From Pseudomonadota bacterium (lineage in GTDB: Bacteria > Myxococcota_A > UBA796 > CAJQPC01): 64,000 nt of DNA. This document shows, piece by piece, positions 47,398 to 55,722 of this stretch; the first letter of the stretch is position 1; every line of letters begins with the position of its first letter. A model generated the notes under the pieces. The model saw nothing but the letters and a program-made list of their open reading frames with translations, made no database searches and was not told the origin of the DNA. The stretch covers positions 1-64,000 of the forward strand of contig JAAESX010000094.1 in NCBI GenBank assembly GCA_024228935.1. Direction: 5' to 3'. The position numbers and the translations under genes are program-made.

Positions 47398-48513
47398 ATG
47401 TTGTGGTGGATCCCGGCGGCGCTGGCCGTCGATGTCGTCCCGTCAGCCGCGATCGAGTCCGGAATGCAGACCTCGGTGACCGAGGATGCCCTGGTCAGTG
47501 CGTACACGCGTGGCGTTGGGCGCCTGGACCTGAGGGACGATCAGGGCGACGGCACCTGGCTCCTGGACGCCCAGGTCTCGAGCACCCCGCGCTGGTACGC
47601 CGGCGAGTTGGAGAGCCGCGAGCAGGCGACCGTGCTCCTGGGGGGCTCGCTCGACACGGGCTCTTGGACCCACTCGGGACGGCTCTGGGGCGAGGTCGAC
47701 GACCGCCAGCGCTTCGGCCTCGTCGACTCGCCCGAGGTGCTCGGCGAGGCCCAGGGCGGCCTCCACGGCGAGTCGGCCCGGTCCATCGGCCGGTTCCTGG
47801 TCGCCGTCGAAGGCGGGGCTCGGACGATGCGGGTCTGGGAGCCGACCCTGCGGTCTCCCATCGCGTCGCTCGACGTGACCCAGCTGGGAGGGACGGCGGC
47901 GTGGAGCCCGTACGGGGACCTGCGCGTCGGCGTCCGTGGGCACGGCGCCTGGGGCTGGCGCGAGGCCGCCCCGTGGTTCGACCTGGTCGAGACCGAGCAC
48001 GTGCGGTTCGATCGCGTCCAGGCCGGGATGTCCGGGCACCTGACGCCGGCGTGGGAGGTCGGCGGCTGGACCGGTCAGGACCGGTCGCTCCAGGACCAGA
48101 TCGTGAGCTGGGAGTTCACGAACCGTCTGGACTTCGGAGACATCTGGTTCGACCACCGCGTCCGCCACGGGCTGGAGCCGGATCCGCTCGTCAGCCAGCG
48201 GTTCGTGCTGTGGGGAAGCAGCCGCGAGGTGCACGCCGAGTCCGACTTCGGCGGCTTCCTCGACCTGGCGAGCGGCCTGGAGTTCTTCGACACCGACGAG
48301 GTCGGCGGCGGCACCAAGGTCCATGCGGGCGGGGCCCTGGGCTACGGCCAGGACCGGTGGCGCGCGAGCGTCGAGGGGCGCATCGACCAGCAGCTCACCA
48401 GCGGCTTCACGTTCGGTGCAGCCGAAGCGAACGAGTTCTCGCGCTCCTGGGTCGGCGTCCGGCTGGACGTCGGCGAGGTCCTGACTCGGCCTACGCCCTG
48501 GCGATCACCTTGA
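47398..48513 (+). CDS. Putative outer-membrane beta-barrel-like protein
   Basis: A 371-residue exported protein. The signal MLWWIPAALA is only about 10 residues long. The body shows many alternating-polarity strands rich in Gly, Trp and charged residues (for example GTWLLDAQVSSTPRWYAGEL and WRASVEGRIDQQLT), as in outer-membrane barrels; no porin family is recognised. A GAAGAAGAG ribosome site precedes the ATG; an earlier in-frame start at 47329 would overlap the divergent kynB start. Its 3' end overlaps the ring-cleavage operon end by 23 bp. A role in uptake of the aromatic substrate is possible only by location. Confidence 0.55.
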   Translation: MLWWIPAALAVDVVPSAAIESGMQTSVTEDALVSAYTRGVGRLDLRDDQGDGTWLLDAQVSSTPRWYAGELESREQATVLLGGSLDTGSWTHSGRLWGEVDDRQRFGLVDSPEVLGEAQGGLHGESARSIGRFLVAVEGGARTMRVWEPTLRSPIASLDVTQLGGTAAWSPYGDLRVGVRGHGAWGWREAAPWFDLVETEHVRFDRVQAGMSGHLTPAWEVGGWTGQDRSLQDQIVSWEFTNRLDFGDIWFDHRVRHGLEPDPLVSQRFVLWGSSREVHAESDFGGFLDLASGLEFFDTDEVGGGTKVHAGGALGYGQDRWRASVEGRIDQQLTSGFTFGAAEANEFSRSWVGVRLDVGEVLTRPTPWRSP

Positions 48514-49879
48514 GCTCGACCGCGATGGGCGTCGGCAGCGCCCGGATCGCGACCGTCGTGCGCGTCGCCCCGATCGACGTGAAGTACTCGGCGTAGACGG
48601 CGTTGTAGCCCTGGAAGTCCCGGTCCATGTCGACCAGGAAGACCGTGACGTCGAGCACCTTGTCCAGGCTGCTGCCGCTCGCCTCGAGGATGCGCTTCAC
48701 GTTCTCGATGACCGCGCGCGTCTGGGCGGCGATGTCGTACTCGAGCGGGTTGCCGTCCGCGTCCCGGATCGGACCGCCGGGGATGGCGTCCGTCCGAGGC
48801 TGCCGGGGGCCGACGCCCGAGAGGTAGAGCAGGTCCCCGACGCGACGCGCGTGCGGGTAGGCCCCGACGGGAGCCGGAGCCTGGTCCAGGTCGGCATCGA
48901 TACGGTCGGGCGAAGTCGACGCAGCGGGGGCCCGTCCGGCCGCGCCGAGGACTCCCCGCTCCGCCCCCTGCAGCACGTTCCGGTCACCCTGGAACACGTC
49001 GACGTCGTCCTCGTCGAACTCCTTGTCTCCGACGCCGGCCGCGCGCGGCGTGAGCTGGACCACGGCGGCACCGGTGCCGTACAGGGCCTCGTAGGCGAGC
49101 ACCTCGCCGGTGTACCGGTTGTGCTGGCCCATGCAGGCCGAGAGCCACCACATCGGCTTGAAGTTCACGACCTTGTGGACGCGAATCTGCCGCTGGATGG
49201 CGCGCGAGAGCTGCGCGACGTCCTCGAGCCGTCCGTCCCCCAGGAACTCCAGGAGCTTCTGGTTCCACTCGACGTCCTTGGGCGAGTGGACGTGGTCGTC
49301 CTTCGGGTCGATGAAGTCGGTGAAGAGTCGGTTGCTGAGCGTCATCACGACGCCCACGGCCCACTTCTCGCCGCTGGCCTCGATGGCGTCGCGGACGGCC
49401 TTGCCCCAGACGATGGTCTCGGCGCGGTCGCTGTACACGTTCGAGCTCAACACACTCGACGGCAGGTCGTTGTCGGGATTCAGGAGCTTCAGCGCCGTGA
49501 CCGAGCCGGTGTCGATCGGGAAGCCGTCGTAGGCGACCTGACGCACGGCCAGTCCACGCGCCGTTCCAGCCCGCTCGACGTCGGCGGCGAACGCCGTATC
49601 CATTTGGAACCGGTAGGGAATTGAGCCAAGATCGTGGAAGAGCTCGTCGACGTGGACCCACTCGGGGTTGGGGTGGGCCTGGACCTGGTGGCCGATGATC
49701 GACGGCCACATCGTGCTGTAGAGCAACAGCCGGGTGGCGCCGGACTCTCGAATCTGGCGGGCCAGCTGTGCGAAGGCCTTGTTCAGGTTCATCCAGCCGT
49801 CGTTCTTCTCGGGACAGAGCAGCGGATGGGGGATGCCGGGGCAGATGAAGCCGGTGACGATGGAGCCGCGATCAGCCAT
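48491..49879 (-). CDS. 2-aminophenol 1,6-dioxygenase alpha-like subunit fused to RidA-type 2-aminomuconate deaminase
   Basis: A 462-residue fusion. Residues 1-285 resemble LigB-type extradiol subunits (GFICPGIPHPLL, SSNVYSDRAET, GVVMTLSNRLF), but where the beta subunit has its second metal ligand (His62 in SPHW) this chain has STMW; so it looks like the non-catalytic alpha subunit. A low-complexity linker (about 286-333) leads to a RidA/YjgF domain at 334-462, with AYPHARRVGDLLYLSG and the end block RTTVAIRALPTPIAVEL, the pattern of 2-aminomuconate deaminase (AmnD/NbaF). The fusion would join ring cleavage to deamination. The ATG at 49879 overlaps the upstream stop by 8 bp (ATGGCTGA), so translation is coupled. 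It ends the operon. Confidence 0.8.
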   Translation of the reverse strand: MADRGSIVTGFICPGIPHPLLCPEKNDGWMNLNKAFAQLARQIRESGATRLLLYSTMWPSIIGHQVQAHPNPEWVHVDELFHDLGSIPYRFQMDTAFAADVERAGTARGLAVRQVAYDGFPIDTGSVTALKLLNPDNDLPSSVLSSNVYSDRAETIVWGKAVRDAIEASGEKWAVGVVMTLSNRLFTDFIDPKDDHVHSPKDVEWNQKLLEFLGDGRLEDVAQLSRAIQRQIRVHKVVNFKPMWWLSACMGQHNRYTGEVLAYEALYGTGAAVVQLTPRAAGVGDKEFDEDDVDVFQGDRNVLQGAERGVLGAAGRAPAASTSPDRIDADLDQAPAPVGAYPHARRVGDLLYLSGVGPRQPRTDAIPGGPIRDADGNPLEYDIAAQTRAVIENVKRILEASGSSLDKVLDVTVFLVDMDRDFQGYNAVYAEYFTSIGATRTTVAIRALPTPIAVELKVIARA

Positions 49880-50762
49880 TGGCGGCCTCCCCGAGCCAGG
49901 CGGCGACGACGTTCCCGGTGCCGATGACCGTTCCGTAGCCGTACACCTCGGCGCCCGCGGTCGGGAAGTCCATGGCCGACAGCATCCACGTGAACGCACC
50001 GGCGTCGGTCTCGGTGATGGCCTGGGTGGTGAACTCCGGCATGATGTCGACGATCTCCCGGGTCCGGCCCTGCTTCATCATCTCGATGACGCGCATGTCC
50101 CACAGGTACTGGCCGTGATGCGTGATGTGCTCCTTGGACATGTCCTCGGGCACGGCGGACTCGGTCACGAAGTGCCGATGCGACAGGCTGTTGCTCGCCA
50201 GCAGCAGGACCTTCTTGCCGCTCTCGAGGATGGCCTTGCGCGTCGCCTGGCCGAGCGCGATGGCCTGCTCCTGCATGACCTCGACGCTGTAGAACGCCGT
50301 CGAGCGACACGAGCTGATGCTGACGATGGGGATGTCCCACGTCGGGTTGACCAGGTGGCAGCTGACGATGGTGCCGTAGTCCACCCGGAAGTCCGGGTTC
50401 TCCATCATCTTCGTCACCAGGCCGGCCTCGGCGCCCGCCTGGCAGATTCCGCGGGCCAGTTCGACGTCGACGTCCAGCTCGTAGCTGTAGCGGAACAGGT
50501 TCGGGAAGATGGGGTCGACCGACTTGCTGGCGAAGTGCGGAACGCCGAGCATGTGCCAGCCGATGTACGTCTGCCAGTGCGGCGATAGCACGACGATCGC
50601 GTCGATCTCGTGCTGGGCCAGGTCGCGGCGGAGTCGCTCATAGCCCCAGCGCAGCGTCTCCCAGCCGCACTCGGCGGTGGGCTCGTTCTGCGGTGGGTTC
50701 TCCGCGTAGATGAGATGGGGAGGGTGCGGAGCCAGCGCTCCGCCCACGATCTGTCCGCTCAT
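49872..50762 (-). CDS. amnB: 2-aminophenol 1,6-dioxygenase beta-like (catalytic) subunit
   Basis: A 296-residue LigB-type extradiol dioxygenase. Residues fall at the very numbers reported for the Comamonas 2-aminophenol 1,6-dioxygenase beta subunit: Fe(II) ligands His13 (ALAPHPP), His62 (LSPHW) and Glu251 (ITETD), plus catalytic His195 (SLSHRHF) and Tyr129 (VDYGT). The literature numbering is from memory; the residues are counted here from Met1. The enzyme opens the ring of an o-aminophenol, giving 2-aminomuconate semialdehyde. Its partner alpha chain is the next gene, the product-oxidising ALDH the previous one (4-bp overlaps). Substrate could be 2-aminophenol itself or a carboxylated relative such as 3-hydroxyanthranilate. 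Confidence 0.85.
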   Translation of the reverse strand: MSGQIVGGALAPHPPHLIYAENPPQNEPTAECGWETLRWGYERLRRDLAQHEIDAIVVLSPHWQTYIGWHMLGVPHFASKSVDPIFPNLFRYSYELDVDVELARGICQAGAEAGLVTKMMENPDFRVDYGTIVSCHLVNPTWDIPIVSISSCRSTAFYSVEVMQEQAIALGQATRKAILESGKKVLLLASNSLSHRHFVTESAVPEDMSKEHITHHGQYLWDMRVIEMMKQGRTREIVDIMPEFTTQAITETDAGAFTWMLSAMDFPTAGAEVYGYGTVIGTGNVVAAWLGEAANG

Positions 50763-52183
50763 CGTCTGTCTCCGAGCTTCACGCAGATGTTCTTGTTCTC
50801 GCTGTAGAACGCCATCGACCAGCGGCCGCCTTCACGCCCGACGCCCGAGTTCTTCACGCCGCCGAACGGGACCCGCAGGTCGCGGTGCAGCCAGGTGTTG
50901 ACCCAGACCATGCCGACGTCGAGCGCCTCGCCGACCCGATGCGCGCAGCCCAGGTCCGAGGTCCACACGCTGGCGGCCAGGCCGTACTCGGTCCCGTTGG
51001 CGATGGCGATGGCCTGGTCTTCGTCGTCGAAGGGATGCACGGTGACGACCGGGCCGAAGATCTCCTCGGTCGCGGTCCGACACGTCGGCTCGAGGCCTGT
51101 GACGACCGCCGGGTTCAGGAAGGCGCCGGGGCCGGGGGAGCGCTCGCCGCCGACGACCGTCCCGCCCTCGTCACGAGCGAGCGACAGGTAGCCCTCGACC
51201 TTGTCCCGGTGGGCCAGGGAGTTCAGCGCCCCGATGTCCGTGTCCGGATGGGCGGGGTCACCGACCTTCAGCGCCTGGACGCCGGCGGTGAACGCCTCGA
51301 CGAAGCGGTCGTAGATGCTTCGCTGGACCAGCAACCGACTGCCACACAGGCAGATCTCGCCCTGGTTGGCGAAGCCGGCTCGGACGGCGCCAGCGACGGC
51401 CTGGTCGAAGTCCGCATCGGCGAAGACCAGGGTCGAGTTCTTGCCGCCGAGCTCCAGGCTGAGCTTCTTGAACATGGGCGCGGCGGTGGCGGCCACGCGA
51501 CGGCCCGTCGCGGTTCCACCGGTGAAGCTGATGGCCTTGATCTCGGGGTGCTCGACAATGGCCTGTCCGCACTCGGGGCCGAGCCCATGGACGAGGTTGA
51601 ACACGCCCGCGGGCAGGATGTCTGCGCAGATCCCGGCCAGGGCATCGGCCGTGAGCGGCGTCAGCTCGGAGGGCTTGGCGACGATGGCGTTCCCCATCGC
51701 CAGGGCCGGCGCGACCTTCCAGCTCAGGAGGTAGAGAGGCAGGTTCCAGGGCGTGATGAGCCCGACGATGCCGATGGGCTTGCGCGCCTCGTAGTTGATG
51801 GCGTCGGCCATCCGTGTGCTGGCGAGGGTCTCCTGCTCTAGCGCGCTCGCGAAGAAGCGGAAGTTCGCGATGGCCCGCGGGATGTCGACCTTTCGAGCGA
51901 GCGAGACCGGCTTGCCCTGGTCCTGGGACTCCAGCGCCGCCAGCTCGTCGAGTCGCGCCTCGAGCGCGTCAGCGATGCGGCGCAGGGCGATGGCCCGCTC
52001 GGAGGCGGGGGTCCGGGACCAGACCCGGGCGCCCTCTCGGGCGGCGACGACCGCGGCGTGCACGTCGCTGGCCTGCGAGCGGGGGATGCGCGCGATGACC
52101 TGGCTCGTGGCCGGGTTCGTGTCGTCGAGGTGATCGCTCGTCGGCGCCTGGACCCCGCTGATCCAGTTGTGGACGACCCTCAT
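50759..52183 (-). CDS. amnC: 2-aminomuconic 6-semialdehyde dehydrogenase-like ALDH
   Basis: A 474-residue NAD-dependent aldehyde dehydrogenase, complete with oxyanion Asn147 (TPWNLPL), the NAD loop FTGGTATGRR, general base Glu244 (LELGGKN), and catalytic Cys278 (NQGEICLCGSR). The ANQGEICLCGSR block and the late NTWLHRDLRVPFGGVKNSGVG match the AMSDH/HMSDH group (AmnC, NbaE, XylG-like). It would oxidise 2-aminomuconate semialdehyde to 2-aminomuconate, and the two neighbours (ring cleavage and deaminase) support that role. The ATG at 52183 overlaps the upstream stop; an earlier in-frame start would run into the upstream gene. Confidence 0.88.
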   Translation of the reverse strand: MRVVHNWISGVQAPTSDHLDDTNPATSQVIARIPRSQASDVHAAVVAAREGARVWSRTPASERAIALRRIADALEARLDELAALESQDQGKPVSLARKVDIPRAIANFRFFASALEQETLASTRMADAINYEARKPIGIVGLITPWNLPLYLLSWKVAPALAMGNAIVAKPSELTPLTADALAGICADILPAGVFNLVHGLGPECGQAIVEHPEIKAISFTGGTATGRRVAATAAPMFKKLSLELGGKNSTLVFADADFDQAVAGAVRAGFANQGEICLCGSRLLVQRSIYDRFVEAFTAGVQALKVGDPAHPDTDIGALNSLAHRDKVEGYLSLARDEGGTVVGGERSPGPGAFLNPAVVTGLEPTCRTATEEIFGPVVTVHPFDDEDQAIAIANGTEYGLAASVWTSDLGCAHRVGEALDVGMVWVNTWLHRDLRVPFGGVKNSGVGREGGRWSMAFYSENKNICVKLGDRR

Positions 52184-53301
52184 GGTGTGGCCCAGTCCTT
52201 CTTGTACGGCGACCAGTCGTAGAGCCACCGGTCGCTGTCCGGGTCCCACTCGTCCCACGTCGGGATCGTCTCCAGCGTCTCGAGGTACTTCGGCGGCACC
52301 ACACCCGGGACGATGTACGCCTTCTGCCGGTCCAGCGGGTAGGGGTTCCGCAGCTCGAAGCCGAGCACGCCGAGGATCGAGCGCGCGATGTACCAGGTCG
52401 CCTGGCTGTTCCAGCCGTGGGCGATCTTGATGACGATGCCCAGGCCGTCCGGGTAGTCGGGGTGCTCGACCGCGAGCCCGAGCAGGCCGTCCGCGCCTTC
52501 CTTGGCCACGACCTTGCCGTCACAGGCCTTGATGATGGTGCTGTCGAGACGGTTGAAGCCACCGACCAGATCGGGGTTCCGGGTGATGGCCTCCCAGATC
52601 CAGTCGTCGTCCTTCTGTCGGACCAGCGCCGCGTACAGAAGGCCCAGCTCGTTGACCGTGTTGCTGACCGTGGGCAGGCCACAGCCGTCCCGCGCGACCC
52701 GCAGCGGGTCCCAGTCGGCGCCCAGGGTCTTGCGCAGCTCGTCGACGAAGGCCTCGAAGAACGGGTGCATGGGCAGCGTGTACCCAGCCCGGTTCCAGCC
52801 CTTCTTGCGAGCGCCGCGAAGGATGGCGGCGTGCTCGCCGGAACAGCAGTGATACCAGCGCCTTGCGCGCCGGACCTGGCGCCCGAACTGGACCAGCGGC
52901 ACGTCGAGCGGCGTCTGCATGAGGCCCCACTCGTTCTCGCTGAGGATGGACTGCGCGGCGGCCACGTGCTCGGTGTCGCCGTTGTGCGAGGCGCAGCTGA
53001 TGGCCTTCTGGCGCCAGTCCAGGTCGGCGAGCTCGTCGACGAACACCTTCATCGTGATGGGCTTCATCATCGACCGGCCGTAGCAGAGCACGTTGCCGCC
53101 GAAGCTGTGGATGATCTCCGAGCCGTGGGCCCAGGCGACAGCCCCATGGATGGTCGTCTCGCTCACGCCGTTCCGGCGGTAGTCGACGAGCGGCTCCCAC
53201 TCGACCTCCCGGCCTGTGGGGATGCCCTCCTCGGACTCGCCGAGCGGGCTGCGTGGGTAGACGCCGCTTCCGGGGCGACCGGGGGTGACCGAGGAGCTCA
53301 T
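52180..53301 (-). CDS. Asparaginase II (PF06089)-type amidohydrolase with altered metal site
   Basis: A 373-residue member of the Rhizobium-etli-type asparaginase family. Conserved residues: S77/K80 in YGRSMMKP, S105 in SCASHNGDTEH, C153 in CCSGEHAAI, C207 in RDGCGLPT and K267 in VVAKEGADG. In the R. etli enzyme (from memory) the zinc ligands are Cys-x-x-Lys and a later Cys; here the Lys position is Glu156, so metal use or specificity may be changed. In this operon it may not be an asparaginase but cut an amide or formamide of an aromatic intermediate; that is inference. ATGA overlaps on both sides prove coupling. Confidence 0.72.
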   Translation of the reverse strand: MSSSVTPGRPGSGVYPRSPLGESEEGIPTGREVEWEPLVDYRRNGVSETTIHGAVAWAHGSEIIHSFGGNVLCYGRSMMKPITMKVFVDELADLDWRQKAISCASHNGDTEHVAAAQSILSENEWGLMQTPLDVPLVQFGRQVRRARRWYHCCSGEHAAILRGARKKGWNRAGYTLPMHPFFEAFVDELRKTLGADWDPLRVARDGCGLPTVSNTVNELGLLYAALVRQKDDDWIWEAITRNPDLVGGFNRLDSTIIKACDGKVVAKEGADGLLGLAVEHPDYPDGLGIVIKIAHGWNSQATWYIARSILGVLGFELRNPYPLDRQKAYIVPGVVPPKYLETLETIPTWDEWDPDSDRWLYDWSPYKKDWATP

Positions 53302-54512
53302 TCGCCCGTCTCCAGCAGCGGCCGGACGCGCTCCATGAACATGCGCATGTTCCGGATGACGCGGTCGCTGTCGTGGTTGAAGAAGTCGAACCACAGCATC
53401 AGTCGGTCATCGGAGTGGAACCGCTCGCGGATCTGCTGCGCGACCTGGACGCTGTCGCCGATGAGCGCGTTGTCCGCGGCGTTGGCGATCTTGTTCGGGT
53501 CGATGGTCCCCTGGAGCGCCTTCCAGTAGGCGGACAGCGCCTTCTCGGCTTCCTTGCGAGCTTCGATGCGCCGCTCCTCGGGGGACAGCCCGGGCTCCTC
53601 GTTCAGGAACACGAACGTCGTGCGCGGCATGTGCCCGCGCTCCCATCCGCCCCCGTCCGGGTGGTAGGCGGTCTGCATGTGGGCGTGCGTGTCCTCGATC
53701 TTCTGCGGGTCGGTGATCGACAGGTTGAAGACCTGGACAGGAAGCAGCGTATTGATGTGCTCCTGCAGCTTCGGGTCGTGGCTGCCCACGATGAGCTGGA
53801 GAAGTGAACGGTTCCAGTCCCTTGGCACGAGCTCGAGCGGCTCGAACACCCAGCGATTCGGGATGATGATCTCGTCGACCTGCGAGCCGTGGGCCGCCAG
53901 GACCTGCTGCCAATGCTCCTCGGTCCAGAAGGACTCGCGGGTCAGGACCGTCGCCGGGATGTCCTCGCTGCTGAACACATCGCCGCGCAGGGCTCGAAGG
54001 AAGATCTCGCAGGACTCACCGAACACCTTGCCGCGCAGGGCGGGCCAGGCGACGCGCTCGACCTCGTTCCGCCAGATGATGCCGCTGGCCTCGTTCATGA
54101 ACTGGAAGCGACCCGCCGAGAACCCGACGTGGAGCCGGCGCTCGTCCTGCAGCCCGTGCAGGGCCAGGTAGCTGGCGATGCGCTCGGCGTGGGCGATGGG
54201 CCCGCCCATGCAGACGATGTTCATCACCGCGCTGCCGAACTCCAGGCGCTTCGTCCTCTGGAAGCCGAAGTTCGCGAGCTGGAGGAAGTTCGAGTTGAGG
54301 CCGACCTCCCCCTCCCAGTGAGGGATGACCGGGCGCGCGTTGTGCTTCTGCACCTCGCTGGAGAGGTGGCTCTCTGCAATCCAGGCGACACCGAAGCCCA
54401 GATCGTCCGCGGCCTCCATCTGGGCGAAAGCGTTGCGGAACATCGTCGCCTCGTCGGGCGTGACGCCATCGACGGGGGTCTGGCTGATCGAGAAGAAGAT
54501 GTCGTAGGTCAT
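53298..54512 (-). CDS. LLM-class (luciferase-like) flavin monooxygenase
   Basis: A 404-residue TIM-barrel protein of the bacterial luciferase family. Family hints are the N-terminal FRNAFAQMEAADDLGFGVAWIAESHLS block (AE-H), PIAHAERIA, RLHVGFSAGRF with the FMN/phosphate contact, and the C-terminal helical region DRLMLWFDFF. These enzymes use FMNH2 from a separate reductase and oxygen for hydroxylation. In the operon it is the obvious candidate for hydroxylating kynurenine, anthranilate or another tryptophan product before ring cleavage, a role played elsewhere by kynurenine 3-monooxygenase. That is inference; no flavin reductase is seen nearby apart from the SDR. ATGA overlaps connect both neighbours. 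Confidence 0.8.
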   Translation of the reverse strand: MTYDIFFSISQTPVDGVTPDEATMFRNAFAQMEAADDLGFGVAWIAESHLSSEVQKHNARPVIPHWEGEVGLNSNFLQLANFGFQRTKRLEFGSAVMNIVCMGGPIAHAERIASYLALHGLQDERRLHVGFSAGRFQFMNEASGIIWRNEVERVAWPALRGKVFGESCEIFLRALRGDVFSSEDIPATVLTRESFWTEEHWQQVLAAHGSQVDEIIIPNRWVFEPLELVPRDWNRSLLQLIVGSHDPKLQEHINTLLPVQVFNLSITDPQKIEDTHAHMQTAYHPDGGGWERGHMPRTTFVFLNEEPGLSPEERRIEARKEAEKALSAYWKALQGTIDPNKIANAADNALIGDSVQVAQQIRERFHSDDRLMLWFDFFNHDSDRVIRNMRMFMERVRPLLETGE

Positions 54513-55246
54513 GTGCTGCGGAGCCTCCCGCCGTCGACCGGCAGGCTGACGCCGCGGATGTACGCCCCGGCGTCGCTGCACAGGAACGCGACCACCCCTG
54601 CGGTCTCTTCGGGACGAGCGAGCCGTCCTTCGGGAACCTGGGAGAGCCAGGCGGCGTGGACCTTGTCGGGGTCGACGCCTTCCCGCGCGGCGCGGCCGGA
54701 CTTGAGCTGGCCGAGCCGCTCGGTGTCCGTGAAGCCGGGGAGCACGTTGTTGATGGTGATGCCGGGGTCCAGCTCGCGGGAGAGCGTCTTGGCCCAGCCC
54801 GCCATCGCCGCCCGGATGGTGTTCGACACGCCCAGGTTCGGGATCGGCTCGCGCACGCTCGTCGACAGCACGTTCACGATGCGGCCGAAGCCGGCCGCCC
54901 GCATGTGGGGCAGGGCGATGCCCGTCAGGAGGTGGGCCGCCAGGACGTGGCGATGGAAGGCCGCGCGCAGCTCGTCGACGTGGGCCTCGGTCAGCTTTCC
55001 GCCCTTGGGGCCGCCCGTGTTGTTGATGAGGAGCTGGAACGGTTCCAGGGCCTTGACGGACTGGACCAGCGCGTCGTGGTCGTCGAGGTCCCCGACGAGC
55101 ACGTCACAGCCGATCTCCGAAGCCAAGGCCTCGAGCCGGTCCTTCCGTCGGGCGAGGGCCGTGACACGCACGCCTTGTGCTGCGAGCGCGATGGCCGTCT
55201 CGCGACCGATGCCGCTGCTGGCTCCACAGACGAGTGCGTGCCTCAT
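54509..55246 (-). CDS. Short-chain dehydrogenase/reductase lacking the YxxxK pair
   Basis: A 245-residue SDR. The NAD(P) loop VCGASSGIGRETA and NNTGGPKGG, the LVGDLDD adenine contact and the late PGFTDTERL are seen. At the active site, SxxxxxxYxxxK is changed: after SVREPIPNLG comes S141-N-T-I-R145, so neither Tyr nor Lys of the usual pair is present at that position. A subgroup of SDRs has this S-N-x-x-R form, and its activity is poorly known. The role in the pathway may be a reductase for the monooxygenase or a reshaped dehydrogenase. It overlaps the Rieske gene and the monooxygenase gene by 4 bp each. Confidence 0.82.
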   Translation of the reverse strand: MRHALVCGASSGIGRETAIALAAQGVRVTALARRKDRLEALASEIGCDVLVGDLDDHDALVQSVKALEPFQLLINNTGGPKGGKLTEAHVDELRAAFHRHVLAAHLLTGIALPHMRAAGFGRIVNVLSTSVREPIPNLGVSNTIRAAMAGWAKTLSRELDPGITINNVLPGFTDTERLGQLKSGRAAREGVDPDKVHAAWLSQVPEGRLARPEETAGVVAFLCSDAGAYIRGVSLPVDGGRLRST

Positions 55247-55722
55247 CCTTCCTCCTCGTCCAGGTTCTTGGTGATGACCGCCATGCCGTCATCGTGGGCA
55301 CCGCCTCGCTCGGTCGAGCCCTGGGTGCGTCGACCGGTCACGAAGATGGCGCCATCACGCTCGTCGACGTGCCAGCAGCCGACGTGCCGGTCGGAGTGCG
55401 AGAGGCACTCCCCGGTGCTCAGGTCGAAGCGCCAGTCGTGGTACGGGCACGTGACCACGTCACCGCTCAGGCTGCCCTCACCGAGCGGTCCGTCCTCGTG
55501 CGTACAGGCGTTGTCCACCGCCAGCAGGCCGCGCTCGGTGCGGAAAATGGCGACCCCGACGCCGTCGACGACGACCTCGCGGGAGCGCCCGACCTTCAGG
55601 GCGTCCGAGAAGGCCACCGCGCCCGTGGGCAGCGTTCCGCTGGACTTCTTGGCCCCAGCGGCACCCTCGTCCCGGCCCAGCGCCTTCTTCACCGCCTTCT
55701 TCAGGAAGCTGCGGATCGCCAT
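55243..55722 (-). CDS. Rieske [2Fe-2S] ferredoxin-like protein
   Basis: A 159-residue protein with a Rieske fold. Cluster ligands are C73-x-H75 in NACTHEDG and C92-x-x-H95 in TCPYHDWRFD. It is longer than a typical ferredoxin: a basic N-terminal helix (residues 1-30, KKAVKKALG) and an acidic or Ser/Thr-rich C-terminal tail frame the domain. It has no large catalytic oxygenase alpha-domain, so it is an electron carrier. In this operon it may reduce the ring-cleaving dioxygenase's iron or supply another oxygenase. The ATG shares one base with the kynA stop. Confidence 0.88.
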   Translation of the reverse strand: MAIRSFLKKAVKKALGRDEGAAGAKKSSGTLPTGAVAFSDALKVGRSREVVVDGVGVAIFRTERGLLAVDNACTHEDGPLGEGSLSGDVVTCPYHDWRFDLSTGECLSHSDRHVGCWHVDERDGAIFVTGRRTQGSTERGGAHDDGMAVITKNLDEEEG

